A stretch of 64,000 nucleotides of DNA, taken from JADJYF01 sp965278995 (GTDB lineage Bacteria > Pseudomonadota > Gammaproteobacteria > Ga0077536). A program made the translations under genes and the position numbers. The stretch lies in assembly GCA_965278995.1 (NCBI GenBank), contig OZ257136.1, positions 5,332,001 to 5,396,000 of the forward strand, written 5' to 3'. Of this stretch, positions 34,353 to 42,509 are shown piece by piece. Numbering within the stretch: the first letter of the stretch is position 1; each line of letters opens with the position of its first letter. The notes beneath the pieces are model-generated. The model was given only the letters and a program-made list of their open reading frames with translations, had not been told where the DNA came from and ran no database searches.

Positions 34353-36957
34353 TATTCGTAAAGCGTTTCTCGATTATTTCGCGGAGCACGGCCATACCAT
34401 CGTTGCGAGCAGCCCGCTCGTGCCGGGCAATGATCCGTCATTGCTGTTCACCAACGCCGGGATGGTCCAGTTCAAGGATGTCTTTCTCGGTCTGGAAGAG
34501 CGTGGTTACCAGCGAGCGACATCGAGTCAGCGCTGCGTGCGTGCCGGTGGCAAGCACAACGATCTGGATAATGTCGGTTACACCGCGCGCCATCACACGT
34601 TTTTTGAAATGCTGGGCAATTTCAGCTTTGGCGAGTATTTCAAGCGCGACGCGATACGCTTCGCATGGAATCTGCTGACACAGCGCTTCGGCCTGCCGGC
34701 GGAGCGACTGTGGATCACCGTATTCGAGAACGATGACGAAGCAGCTGCCATCTGGCTGAATGAAATCGGCATCGATCCGGCACATTTTTCGCGCTGCGGC
34801 GAGAAAGACAACTTCTGGATGATGGGTGATACCGGCCCGTGTGGGCCGTGCTCAGAAATCTTCTATGACCACGGCCCGCATATTGCTGGTGGGCCTCCCG
34901 GCAGCCCGGATGCCGATGGCGATCGCTATATCGAGATCTGGAATCTCGTGTTCATGCAGTACGAGCGCACCGCCGGCGGCGAACTCAAATCCATTCCGAA
35001 GCCCTCGGTTGATACCGGCATGGGGCTGGAGCGCGTAGCCGCCGTGCTGCAGGGCGTGCACGACAATTACGACATCGATTTATTCACGCATCTGATTGCC
35101 GCTGTGCGTGCCGAAGCGCCACGTACGGACGTGGAAGTCACCTCGCTGCGCGTCATCGCCGATCATATTCGCTCGTGTTCGTTTCTGGTGCTGGACGGTG
35201 TGTTGCCGTCGAACGAAGGTCGTGGCTATGTGCTCCGGCGCATCATCCGTCGTGCGTTGCGCCACGGGCACAAGATCGGTATCGATCAACCGTTTTTCCA
35301 TAAACTGGTGCCGGCGCTGGCCGCGCAGATGGGCGATGCCTATCCTGAACTCATCGAGCGCCAGGGCATCATCGCTGCGGCTTTGAAGCAGGAGGAAGAA
35401 CGTTTCGCTGAAACCCTGGGCCAGGGCATGCGCATTCTGGATGTGGCGATTGCCGACATGCAGAGCGACACTATTCCCGGCGCGACCGTGTTTCAGCTCT
35501 ATGATACTTACGGCTTTCCATATGACCTGACTGCCGATATTGCACGCGAGCGCGGGCTCAAGCTCGACAGCGATGGTTTCGAGAGCGCCATGCAGGCGCA
35601 GCGCGAACGCGCGCGCGCAGCGAGTCATTTTGCGAATGTTGATACCTCGCACGCAATCAGCGCCGAGGCGCTGTCGCGTTTCGGCACTGCGCAGGAATTT
35701 TGCGGCTATGACACCACCGCCGATGAAACCCGCATCGCCGGTCTGTTCGTTGACGGCAAGGCGGTCGATGCATTGAGTGCGGGCGATAACGGCGTGATCG
35801 TGCTCGAACGGACGCCGTTCTACGCCGAAAGCGGTGGGCAGGTCGGCGATCACGGGCGGCTTCAGAACGGCGAAGGCATCTTCGAGGTCACTGACACGCG
35901 CAAGCAGGGCGGCGTGTTTCTGCATCACGGCCAGGTCAAGATGGGCAAGCTGGCGCTCGGCGAGCGCGTCACTGCGCAGGTCGAGGGTCCACGGCGCGCG
36001 GCCATCCGTCTCAATCATTCGGCGACGCATCTGATGCATGCGGCCTTGCGCAGCGTGCTCGGCACGCATGTTGAACAGAAAGGGTCGCTTGTAGACGCCG
36101 AGCGTTTGCGCTTTGATTTCTCGCACAGCTCGCCGATGACTGTCGATGAGCTACAGGCCGTCGAACGGCTGGTCAACGACGAAATCCGACGCAATGTTGC
36201 CGTCGAGGCAGATGTCATGTCTTATCGCGAGGCCATCGACAGCGGTGCGATGGCACTGTTCGGCGAAAAGTACGGCGATCACGTACGTGTATTGCGCATG
36301 GGCGATTTTTCTGTTGAGCTCTGCGGTGGCACGCACGTCGCGCGTACGGGCGATATCGGTGTTTTCAAAGTGATTGGCGAATCCGGCGTTGCGTCTGGCG
36401 TTCGTCGTATCGAAGCTATTACCGGTGCGGCCGTCATCGAGGCCATGCAGGCGACCGACAAGCGCCTGGCGCGACTCGCAGGCTTGGTCAAGACCAGCGC
36501 GGGGGAACTTGAGAACAAACTCGCGCAACTCGTCGAGAGAACGCGTGGTCTGGAGAAGGAAGCGCAGGATCTCAAACGCAAGCTGGCGGGGCAGTCGGGG
36601 CGTGACATCGCCGAGAGCGCGCAACAGATTGGCGGCGCAACCGTGATTACCGAGATCATCGACGGCGCGGATATCGACACGCTGCGCGAAACGTGTGATC
36701 GCCTGAAAGATCGCTTTCCTTGTGCCGTCGTGGTGCTCGCGGCAGTCGAGGATGATAAAGTGCGCCTCGTTGCCGGCGTCACCAAGAGCTACAGCAGCAC
36801 CATTCATGCCGGGCAGCTCGCAAATTTTGTCGCTCAGCAGCTCGGCGGCAAAGGCGGCGGCCGTCCGGATATGGCGCAGGCCGGTGGAACCGACGCCAGC
36901 AAGCTTGCTGAGGCGCTGGCATCGGTCAGCGCTTGGGTGGCTGAACGCGCGTCCTGA
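34339..36957 (+). CDS. alaS: Alanine--tRNA ligase
   Basis: 872 residues from the ATG at 34339 (MKTSDIRKAFLDYF), matching the E. coli length of 876. The class II catalytic core is at the N-terminus. The editing domain has the zinc ligands HSATHLMH (HxxxH) and CGGTHV. A coiled coil (~715-750) and the C-terminal C-Ala domain follow. It overlaps recX by 14 bp. A frame start at 34258 would add 27 unrelated residues and is rejected. Confidence 0.98.
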   Translation: MKTSDIRKAFLDYFAEHGHTIVASSPLVPGNDPSLLFTNAGMVQFKDVFLGLEERGYQRATSSQRCVRAGGKHNDLDNVGYTARHHTFFEMLGNFSFGEYFKRDAIRFAWNLLTQRFGLPAERLWITVFENDDEAAAIWLNEIGIDPAHFSRCGEKDNFWMMGDTGPCGPCSEIFYDHGPHIAGGPPGSPDADGDRYIEIWNLVFMQYERTAGGELKSIPKPSVDTGMGLERVAAVLQGVHDNYDIDLFTHLIAAVRAEAPRTDVEVTSLRVIADHIRSCSFLVLDGVLPSNEGRGYVLRRIIRRALRHGHKIGIDQPFFHKLVPALAAQMGDAYPELIERQGIIAAALKQEEERFAETLGQGMRILDVAIADMQSDTIPGATVFQLYDTYGFPYDLTADIARERGLKLDSDGFESAMQAQRERARAASHFANVDTSHAISAEALSRFGTAQEFCGYDTTADETRIAGLFVDGKAVDALSAGDNGVIVLERTPFYAESGGQVGDHGRLQNGEGIFEVTDTRKQGGVFLHHGQVKMGKLALGERVTAQVEGPRRAAIRLNHSATHLMHAALRSVLGTHVEQKGSLVDAERLRFDFSHSSPMTVDELQAVERLVNDEIRRNVAVEADVMSYREAIDSGAMALFGEKYGDHVRVLRMGDFSVELCGGTHVARTGDIGVFKVIGESGVASGVRRIEAITGAAVIEAMQATDKRLARLAGLVKTSAGELENKLAQLVERTRGLEKEAQDLKRKLAGQSGRDIAESAQQIGGATVITEIIDGADIDTLRETCDRLKDRFPCAVVVLAAVEDDKVRLVAGVTKSYSSTIHAGQLANFVAQQLGGKGGGRPDMAQAGGTDASKLAEALASVSAWVAERAS

Positions 36958-37038
36958 CATCCTGATCTGATCCGACACGGCGGGCGTGGCATCACGTCGG
37001 TTGCGCCTTCACCCTATAGCAATGACAGCGGAATCGGC

Positions 37039-38274
37039 ATGAGCACGATTGTTCAGAAATTTGGCGGCACTTCCGTTGCTAACACCGACCGGATTGCGGC
37101 CGTCGCCGAAAGAGTCGAGCGTACGCGAGCCGCAGGGCACCAGGTCGTTGTCGTGGTATCGGCGATGTCAGGCGAAACTGACAGACTGCTCGGCCTTGCC
37201 CGGGAACTGGGTGGTCGTCCGGAAGGGCGCGAACTCGATCAACTGCTATCCACCGGCGAGCAGGTCACGATTGCACTGCTCAGCATGGCGCTCATGCGCC
37301 GCGGCATCGATGCGGTGTCCTACACTGGCGCGCAGGTACGCATTCTGACCGACACCGCGTTCAACAAGGCGCGCATCGTGGACATCGATCAGCACAATGT
37401 CCGGCGCGACCTCGATGCCGGGCGGGTCGTCGTGATCGCGGGTTTTCAGGGTGTGGATGCAGCCGGCAATATCACCACACTCGGGCGTGGTGGCTCGGAC
37501 ACCACGGCTGTGGCCATGGCGGCTGCGCTCAAAGCCGACGAGTGTCAGATTTACACGGACGTTGACGGTGTCTATACCACGGATCCGCGTATTGTTCCCG
37601 AAGCGCGCCGGCTCGAGCGGCTCACCTATGAGGAGATGCTCGAAATGGCGAGCCTCGGCGCGAAAGTTCTGCAGATTCGGTCGGTCGAATTCGCCAGCAA
37701 GTATCAGGTCAACCTGCGCGTGCTGTCCTCATTTGAGGACGGTCAGGGGACCTTGATCACGACGGAGGAAAACATCATGGAACAAGCGCTTATATCGGGC
37801 GTCACCTTGAATCGCGACGAAGCGCAGGTGACCGTTGTCGGCGTGCCGGACAAACCAGGTGTCGCGAGCGGCATACTCGGGCCTGTCGCTGATGCCAATA
37901 TCGAAGTCGATATGATTGTGCAGAACACAGGTGTTGATGGCACCACCGATTTTACGTTCACCGTGCACCGCAACGACTACGACCGCACACTCGAGATATT
38001 GCAGCAGGTGTCAACTGAAATGAACGCGCGTGGTGTGCGCAGCGATCGAAAAATCGCAAAAATTTCCATCGTCGGCGTGGGCATGCGGTCGCACGCAGGT
38101 ATCGCGAGTCGCATGTTTCGCGCGCTGGCGGCTGAAAGCATCAATATCCGCATGATTTCAACCTCAGAGATCAAGATTTCTGTTGTCGTCGACGAAAAAT
38201 ACGCAGAACTTGGCGTACGCACGCTGCACAGTGAATTTTCGCTTGAGAATGGAGGCGATCTCGTACGGAATTGA
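37039..38274 (+). CDS. lysC: Aspartate kinase, with internal start for a beta subunit
   Basis: A 411-residue enzyme that phosphorylates aspartate, the first step toward Lys, Thr and Met. The kinase domain opens VQKFGGTSV and includes STGEQVTIALLS, GRGGSDTTAVA and YTDVDGVYTTDPR. Two ACT domains (~265-330 and ~345-405) carry QVTVVGVPDKPGVAS and KISIVGVGMRSHAG. The size and an internal ribosome site (37764-37779) fit the alpha2-beta2 class known from Corynebacterium, Bacillus and Pseudomonas, in which the ACT half is also made separately. csrA follows. Confidence 0.96.
   Translation: MSTIVQKFGGTSVANTDRIAAVAERVERTRAAGHQVVVVVSAMSGETDRLLGLARELGGRPEGRELDQLLSTGEQVTIALLSMALMRRGIDAVSYTGAQVRILTDTAFNKARIVDIDQHNVRRDLDAGRVVVIAGFQGVDAAGNITTLGRGGSDTTAVAMAAALKADECQIYTDVDGVYTTDPRIVPEARRLERLTYEEMLEMASLGAKVLQIRSVEFASKYQVNLRVLSSFEDGQGTLITTEENIMEQALISGVTLNRDEAQVTVVGVPDKPGVASGILGPVADANIEVDMIVQNTGVDGTTDFTFTVHRNDYDRTLEILQQVSTEMNARGVRSDRKIAKISIVGVGMRSHAGIASRMFRALAAESINIRMISTSEIKISVVVDEKYAELGVRTLHSEFSLENGGDLVRN
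37764..38274 (+). promoter_or_regulatory. Internal ribosome site and start of the aspartate kinase beta subunit
   Basis: GGAGG at 37764-37768 lies 8 nt before an in-frame ATG at 37777. Translation from it gives 165 residues, MEQALISGVTLNRDEAQ onward, containing only the two ACT domains. The position and first residues match the beta-subunit start of Corynebacterium aspartate kinase (MEEAVLTGVATDKSEAK). The feature shown spans the site and the beta frame. Confidence 0.65.
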
Positions 38275-38518
38275 AATTAGATCACGAATATCCTGAACTG
38301 GCGCAGGATTTTGTTACGCTGAGTAGATAAAATGAAACCATCGCGCGCCACCGACAGTCGTAGCTGCAGGTAAACTGTTCAAGGAGGCGCTGCTGAGTCC
38401 GCTCAGGGCGACCCAGCACGCATCGAGCGAAATGAGTGATTTTCGCTATTTCTTGAGCCGCGAGTTCGTCAACTGCACGTTTCGGCCGCGACCCCACGGG
38501 CGGCCCCGGAGGATAACC

Positions 38519-38716
38519 ATGCTGATTCTGACCAGACGCGTCGGAGAATCACTGATGATAGGCGACGAGATCAACGTCACGGTTCTTGGCATCAAAGGCA
38601 ATCAAGTTCGTATCGGCGTCAACGCGCCCAAGGACGTCGCCGTCCATCGTGAAGAAATCTACCAACGCATCCAGCAGGAGAACGGCGACGAAGTCGTCAG
38701 TACTGCAGCGGAGTAA
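38519..38716 (+). CDS. csrA: Carbon storage regulator CsrA
   Basis: A 65-residue RNA-binding translational regulator. MLILTRRVGESLMIGDEI is the invariant N-terminus, with L4 and R7 in place. The second RNA-contact region is VAVHREEIYQRIQ, with R44. CsrA binds GGA motifs in leaders. Its own ribosome site CGGAGG (7 nt from the ATG) contains one, so autoregulation is plausible. It lies between lysC and tRNA-Ser, a common gammaproteobacterial order. A frame opening at 38432 would add 29 residues not found in the family. Confidence 0.98.
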   Translation: MLILTRRVGESLMIGDEINVTVLGIKGNQVRIGVNAPKDVAVHREEIYQRIQQENGDEVVSTAAE

Positions 38717-38897
38717 TGTAAGCCCCGGGCACTGTTAGTGGGGCGACGCCACCGGCGGCGCCCCGCAGGGGTGAGTACGCGCAACAAGCGCGTGCGAATC
38801 CATCCCGCTCTCGCCAGCACGCCGACACTGCTTGCACACATATTCGCCCACAACTTTACGCTACCAGTACGCGCGAGTATCCTACGCACCGTAATCC

Positions 38898-38988
38898 GGA
38901 GAGATGGCCGAGCGGCTGAAGGCACTCCCCTGCTAAGGGAGTATGGGTCAAAAGCCCATCGAGGGTTCGAATCCCTCTCTCTCCGCCA
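38898..38988 (+). tRNA. tRNA-Ser(GCU)
   Basis: 91 nt including the encoded CCA. The acceptor stem GGAGAGA pairs with TCTCTCC. The anticodon loop CTGCTAA between CTCCC and GGGAG gives anticodon GCT. A long variable arm (ATGGG/CCCAT) is the class II mark of tRNA-Ser. The T loop is GTTCGAATC. It reads AGC and AGU codons. Confidence 0.97.
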
Positions 38989-39021
38989 CTCACAATGTGC
39001 CGCGCTGGAAGTCTGCAACCG

Positions 39022-39570
39022 ATGCATTCATCGAAAGATCTCCAGCCGACATCAAGACGGCAATTCCTCCGTGCCGTCGCCGCTAGTTCGGTAGTTTTCG
39101 CAACACCCGCCTGGGCCAGCCCCCAACCTGATCGCACGCTCGCTTTCGCCCACCTGCACACCGGCGAGCGCTTGACGGTGACCTACTTCGCGGATAACAA
39201 CTACGACGAGACAGCGCTCGCCGCGATCAATCGTGTACTTCGGGACTTCCGTACCGACGAAGTATTTCCGATACGTACGGCACTGCTGGATCAGCTGCAC
39301 CGCATCCACGCGGTGCTGGGCAGCAAGGTGCCTTTCCAGGTTATTTCCGCTTATCGATCGCCCGCTACCAATGACATGCTGCATCGGTCGACCAGTGGCG
39401 TTGCGTCGCACAGTCTGCATATGGAAGGGATGGCCATCGACGTACGGCTCGCTGATACACCCACGCATCGACTCCGCGATGTCGCCGCGAATCTGAAACT
39501 CGGCGGTGTCGGCTACTATGCAAGTTCAGACTTCGTGCATCTCGATATCGGCCGCCCGCGCCACTGGTAG
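39022..39570 (+). CDS. MepK/YcbK-like murein endopeptidase (DUF882, M15 fold), Tat-exported
   Basis: About 182 residues. The N-terminus has a twin-arginine motif SRRQFLRAVAASSVVFATPAWA, so export is probably by Tat. The zinc peptidase signature is complete: YRSPATN, HSLHMEGMAIDVRL (His and Asp ligands) and DFVHLDIGR (His). MepK cleaves 3-3 peptide cross-links in E. coli peptidoglycan. The gene starts 33 bp after tRNA-Ser. An earlier in-frame ATG at 38995 is possible, but it lacks a ribosome site. Confidence 0.88.
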   Translation: MHSSKDLQPTSRRQFLRAVAASSVVFATPAWASPQPDRTLAFAHLHTGERLTVTYFADNNYDETALAAINRVLRDFRTDEVFPIRTALLDQLHRIHAVLGSKVPFQVISAYRSPATNDMLHRSTSGVASHSLHMEGMAIDVRLADTPTHRLRDVAANLKLGGVGYYASSDFVHLDIGRPRHW

Positions 39571-39596
39571 GGATCCGGGCGACGACTGCTCAGCGG

Positions 39597-40358
39597 TCAG
39601 CGACTGATTACCCCACCATCGACTGCCAGGTTCTGTCGCGTGATCCAGCGTGCATCGCGGCTGACCAGGAACGCAACGGCATCGGCGATATCCGCCGGCT
39701 CGCCGAGGCGGGACAACGGCGCCAGTTGCTCCAGCGTCTCCTGCATGCCGGCGTCTGTCAGCGTGCTGTTCAGCATGTCGGTACGAATGAAACCTGGCGA
39801 TAGCGTATTAACGGTAATCCCTCGTGCAGCGACTTCCCTGGCTGCCACTCTGCAGAACTGTTCGACGGCAGCCTTGCTGCCGAAGTAGCAGGCCCCACCG
39901 GGCATGTTCAGCACAGTGCCTATTGTCGAGATGGCAACGATGCGCCCGCCGTCAGCCATATCGCGGATCGCTCGCTGCATACAGAAGAACGTACCTTTGG
40001 CATTGATGCCGTAGGTGCGATCAAAGTCGGCTTCGGTGATGTCGGTCAACGGCTTGAATGCCGCGTACCCCGCGTTCGCGATCAGGATGTCGAGGCGCCC
40101 TAAACGCGTTTGGGCATTGTCGAACAGGCGATCGATGTCCGCGAGCACGGCGACGTCAGCCTGAACGGCCAATGCTGTTCCGCCGGCTGCACGAATACCC
40201 GCAACGACTTCGTTGGCCGCCTGCCCGTCATGAACAAAATTCACGACGATCGAAGCGCCATCAGCAGCAAGTCGCTCAGCGATGGCACGCCCGATGCCAC
40301 GCGATGCTCCTGTGACTACCGCGACCTGGCCTTCGAGTGTTTTCACGAGCACCTCCAT
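39597..40358 (-). CDS. Short-chain dehydrogenase/reductase (classical SDR, FabG-like)
   Basis: A 253-residue oxidoreductase. The cofactor motif is TGASRGIG at ~16-23, with NAGYAAF (NAG motif). The catalytic Ser is in ISTIG, and Tyr and Lys are in YFGSKAAVEQF (YxxxK). The C-terminus ends in LAVDGGVIS. It is NAD(P)-dependent and its substrate is unknown. It stands alone, convergent with the MepK-like gene. Confidence 0.92.
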   Translation of the reverse strand: MEVLVKTLEGQVAVVTGASRGIGRAIAERLAADGASIVVNFVHDGQAANEVVAGIRAAGGTALAVQADVAVLADIDRLFDNAQTRLGRLDILIANAGYAAFKPLTDITEADFDRTYGINAKGTFFCMQRAIRDMADGGRIVAISTIGTVLNMPGGACYFGSKAAVEQFCRVAAREVAARGITVNTLSPGFIRTDMLNSTLTDAGMQETLEQLAPLSRLGEPADIADAVAFLVSRDARWITRQNLAVDGGVISR

Positions 40359-40517
40359 CCATTACCGGCAGGATTTCGTGCTTCGTCGTCTGACTAGCAA
40401 TTGGTCGGTGCCGGGATTACGTTTGATGGGTGCCAGTTTGGCGCGCGATGCGTGTGAACGCATCCCGCTTCTTGCGCTTTCATTGTTACTTGCTGCAGAA
40501 CGAGCAGCTCCCGAGAG

Positions 40518-40907
40518 CTAGAACGGCACGTCGTCGTCCAGCGGCATGCCGTCATCGGCCGAGCGAAAATCGGGGCGCGAACCACCACGGCTGCTTCCAG
40601 CCCCTGTGCTGGATCCGCCGCCACCGGACCGCTCGAGCGACCACACGTCGAGGCTGTTGAAGTACTTTACTTCACCGCCACGACCGGCCCATTCTCGTCC
40701 GCGCAGGCTGAAATCGACGCGCACTTCATCACCGACCTTGAACGCTTCGACCGCGTCGACGCGGTCGCCGGTCAGCTGAAACAGGACGAGCTGCGGATAC
40801 TTCGGATTGTCGGTGAGCTCAAGCACGAACTCGCGCTTGGCAAAGCGCTCCGTCACCTGCTTGGTCTCGAAGATGGCGTGAAGACGCCCATTCACTTGTA
40901 TGCCCAT
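40518..40907 (-). CDS. DUF3127 OB-fold protein with an SSB-like acidic C-terminal tip
   Basis: About 129 residues from the ATG at 40907. An ATG at 40919 is also possible. The N-terminal DUF3127 domain reads VNGRLHAIFETKQVTERFAK, then YPQLVLFQLTGDRVD and VGDEVRVDFSLRGREW, an OB-fold pattern found in phage and bacterial ssDNA-binding-like proteins. A Gly/Ser-rich linker ends in GMPLDDDVPF, very close to the SSB tip DDDIPF that recruits genome-maintenance proteins. I infer a role in ssDNA transactions. It is divergent from the sirtuin gene. Confidence 0.75.
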   Translation of the reverse strand: MGIQVNGRLHAIFETKQVTERFAKREFVLELTDNPKYPQLVLFQLTGDRVDAVEAFKVGDEVRVDFSLRGREWAGRGGEVKYFNSLDVWSLERSGGGGSSTGAGSSRGGSRPDFRSADDGMPLDDDVPF

Positions 40908-40981
40908 GGCGCGCAGCATAGTCGGAACCTGGGCCAAAGGAAAAGCGCGACGCCCTATTAAACACATGAGAACATGGGATC

Positions 40982-41755
40982 ATGCCAAAAACGGATGACA
41001 CACAGCAGCTCCATCAGGTGGCCGATCATCTTCAGTCAGCACGTCGAGTCGCCGTGCTGACTGGCGCCGGCATGTCGGCCGACTCCGGTTTGCCGACCTA
41101 TCGCGGCATCGGTGGCTTGTACAACGGGATAGAAATCGAAGCGGGCATGCCGATAGAAGAAATCCTGCATGCGTACACGCTGGCGCGCAACCCGGCGCTA
41201 GCCTGGAAATACATTGCCGAGATCGCGAACGCCTGTCGCAGTGCGGGGCCGAACAGTGGTCACGCCGTGCTGACACGCTGGGAGGCACGCTCGCATGTTC
41301 AGGTTGTCACACAGAACATCGATGGTTTTCATCGCGCAGCCGGCAGCCAATCAGTTATCGAGCTGCACGGGAATCTCGATCGCTTGTACTGCTGTGATTG
41401 TTTGCGTGAATTTGGTGCAGACGATATCGACATGAGCGTTCTACCACCGCGCTGTATGTATTGCGACGGTCTGGTCCGACCTCATGTCGTGCTGTTCGGC
41501 GAAATGCTGCCACCGACGGCGATCGCGGACTACGAACGCGAACTTGCGCGTGGCTTCGACGTGATGCTCGTCATTGGCACCACCGCGATGTTTCCCTATG
41601 TTCAGGGCCCGGTGCTCGATGCGCGTGCGCGTGGATGTGTCACCGTGGAAATCAATCCCGACAGCACAGTGTTGTCGCAGGCCGTCGATTATCGTCTAGT
41701 TGGCAACGCGCGCGATCTGCTCGAACGACTCGATGCACTACTCAAGCCGGTGTGA
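40982..41755 (+). CDS. Sir2 family NAD-dependent protein deacylase
   Basis: A 257-residue sirtuin. NAD site: GAGMSADSGLPTYRG (~23-37) and TQNIDGFH. The catalytic His is in IELHGN. A zinc ribbon has four cysteines in YCCDCLREFG and PRCMYCDG. FGEMLPP and IGTTAMFPYV complete the fold. It removes acyl groups from lysine. E. coli CobB is the nearest well-known relative. Substrates are unknown. Confidence 0.93.
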   Translation: MPKTDDTQQLHQVADHLQSARRVAVLTGAGMSADSGLPTYRGIGGLYNGIEIEAGMPIEEILHAYTLARNPALAWKYIAEIANACRSAGPNSGHAVLTRWEARSHVQVVTQNIDGFHRAAGSQSVIELHGNLDRLYCCDCLREFGADDIDMSVLPPRCMYCDGLVRPHVVLFGEMLPPTAIADYERELARGFDVMLVIGTTAMFPYVQGPVLDARARGCVTVEINPDSTVLSQAVDYRLVGNARDLLERLDALLKPV

Positions 41756-42123
41756 GTGCACGCCTGGCGCTCGCCACCTCGAACTGTTTTGACGACGTCT
41801 GGCCGCATTCCTCGCGCCGAAAGCGCCAGACTTTCCGCAGGCAGGCAGTGATCGGTGTTTTTTGCCGGAAAATACGCAGAAATATCGCTGTCAAGACTTC
41901 CAATTTCAGCGCTTGAGATTATAGTAGCGCCGTCGAATTCGACCTTTCGAGTCCCTTGTTCCGACTCCATGTCATGCAGCGGGGAGTTACGCCGGGATAG
42001 CGGCTGCCGATAACGCGTGCCGATGGCCGGTCGTCGACGCGATGTTGAAGGCGCCGGGATTCGAGTTGATCCATTGCCATATTGAATTGAAGAACAACGC
42101 TATCACCTGACAAGGGAGGAATC
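41756..42123. other. Noncoding leader region upstream of the HU-type gene
   Basis: About 370 bp without a convincing frame on either strand. It is richer in A/T near 41870-41930. A weak sigma-70-like pair, TTCCAA then TATAGT with a 16-bp gap, ends near 41925. The last bases carry AAGGGAGG immediately before the HU start. A long 5' leader is likely. No riboswitch was recognised. Confidence 0.4.
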
Positions 42124-42459
42124 ATGAGCAAGGCAAAAACGAGCGCGATCAAGGAAAAGCAGACCAAGTCGCAGATTATCGCAGTGTTGGCTGAAGACAC
42201 CGGCCTGACCAAGAAGCAGGTTCAGTCTGTGCTGCAGTCGGCCAAGGCATTGGCCGCACGTCACTTGAGCAAGAACGGTTCGGGCGAGTTCGTCGTACCG
42301 GAAGTCGCCGTAAAACTGCGTCGCGTGCAGAAGCCGGCGCGCAAAGCAGGCATGGCACGCAACCCGTTCACAGGTGAGATGGTCAAGGTGGAAGCCCGCC
42401 CGGCCAGCCTGTCGGTGCGCGCCACGGCGATGAAGGCGATCAAAGACGTCGTCGCCTGA
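42124..42459 (+). CDS. HU-family DNA-binding protein
   Basis: 111 residues. The N-terminal ~18 residues are Lys-rich (SKAKTSAIKEKQTKSQ), longer than canonical HU (90 aa). The fold follows with AEDTGLTKKQVQSVLQSAKAL, a beta arm region ARNPFTGEMVKVEARPA, and a C-terminal helix. These proteins bend DNA and organise the nucleoid. Strong ribosome site AAGGGAGG. A palindromic hairpin follows the gene. Confidence 0.92.
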   Translation: MSKAKTSAIKEKQTKSQIIAVLAEDTGLTKKQVQSVLQSAKALAARHLSKNGSGEFVVPEVAVKLRRVQKPARKAGMARNPFTGEMVKVEARPASLSVRATAMKAIKDVVA

Positions 42460-42478
42460 CGGCCATTTGAATCTTTCG

Positions 42479-42500
42479 CGGCCGGCGGATCCGCCGGCCG
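42479..42500 (+). terminator. Perfect GC palindrome after the HU-type gene, probable terminator
   Basis: 22 bp, with CGGCCGGCGGA paired to TCCGCCGGCCG. It lies 19 nt beyond the stop and is followed by a TATTCTCC run. The T tract is short, so efficiency is uncertain. Confidence 0.6.
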
Positions 42501-42509
42501 TATTCTCCC

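Noticed and set aside
38740..38764. Hairpin after csrA (GGGGCG/CGCCCC enclosing CGCC/GGCG) as terminator
   Set aside because: There is a good stem but one mismatch and no T tract on the plus strand, and the following tRNA-Ser could be cotranscribed. Not listed as a terminator.
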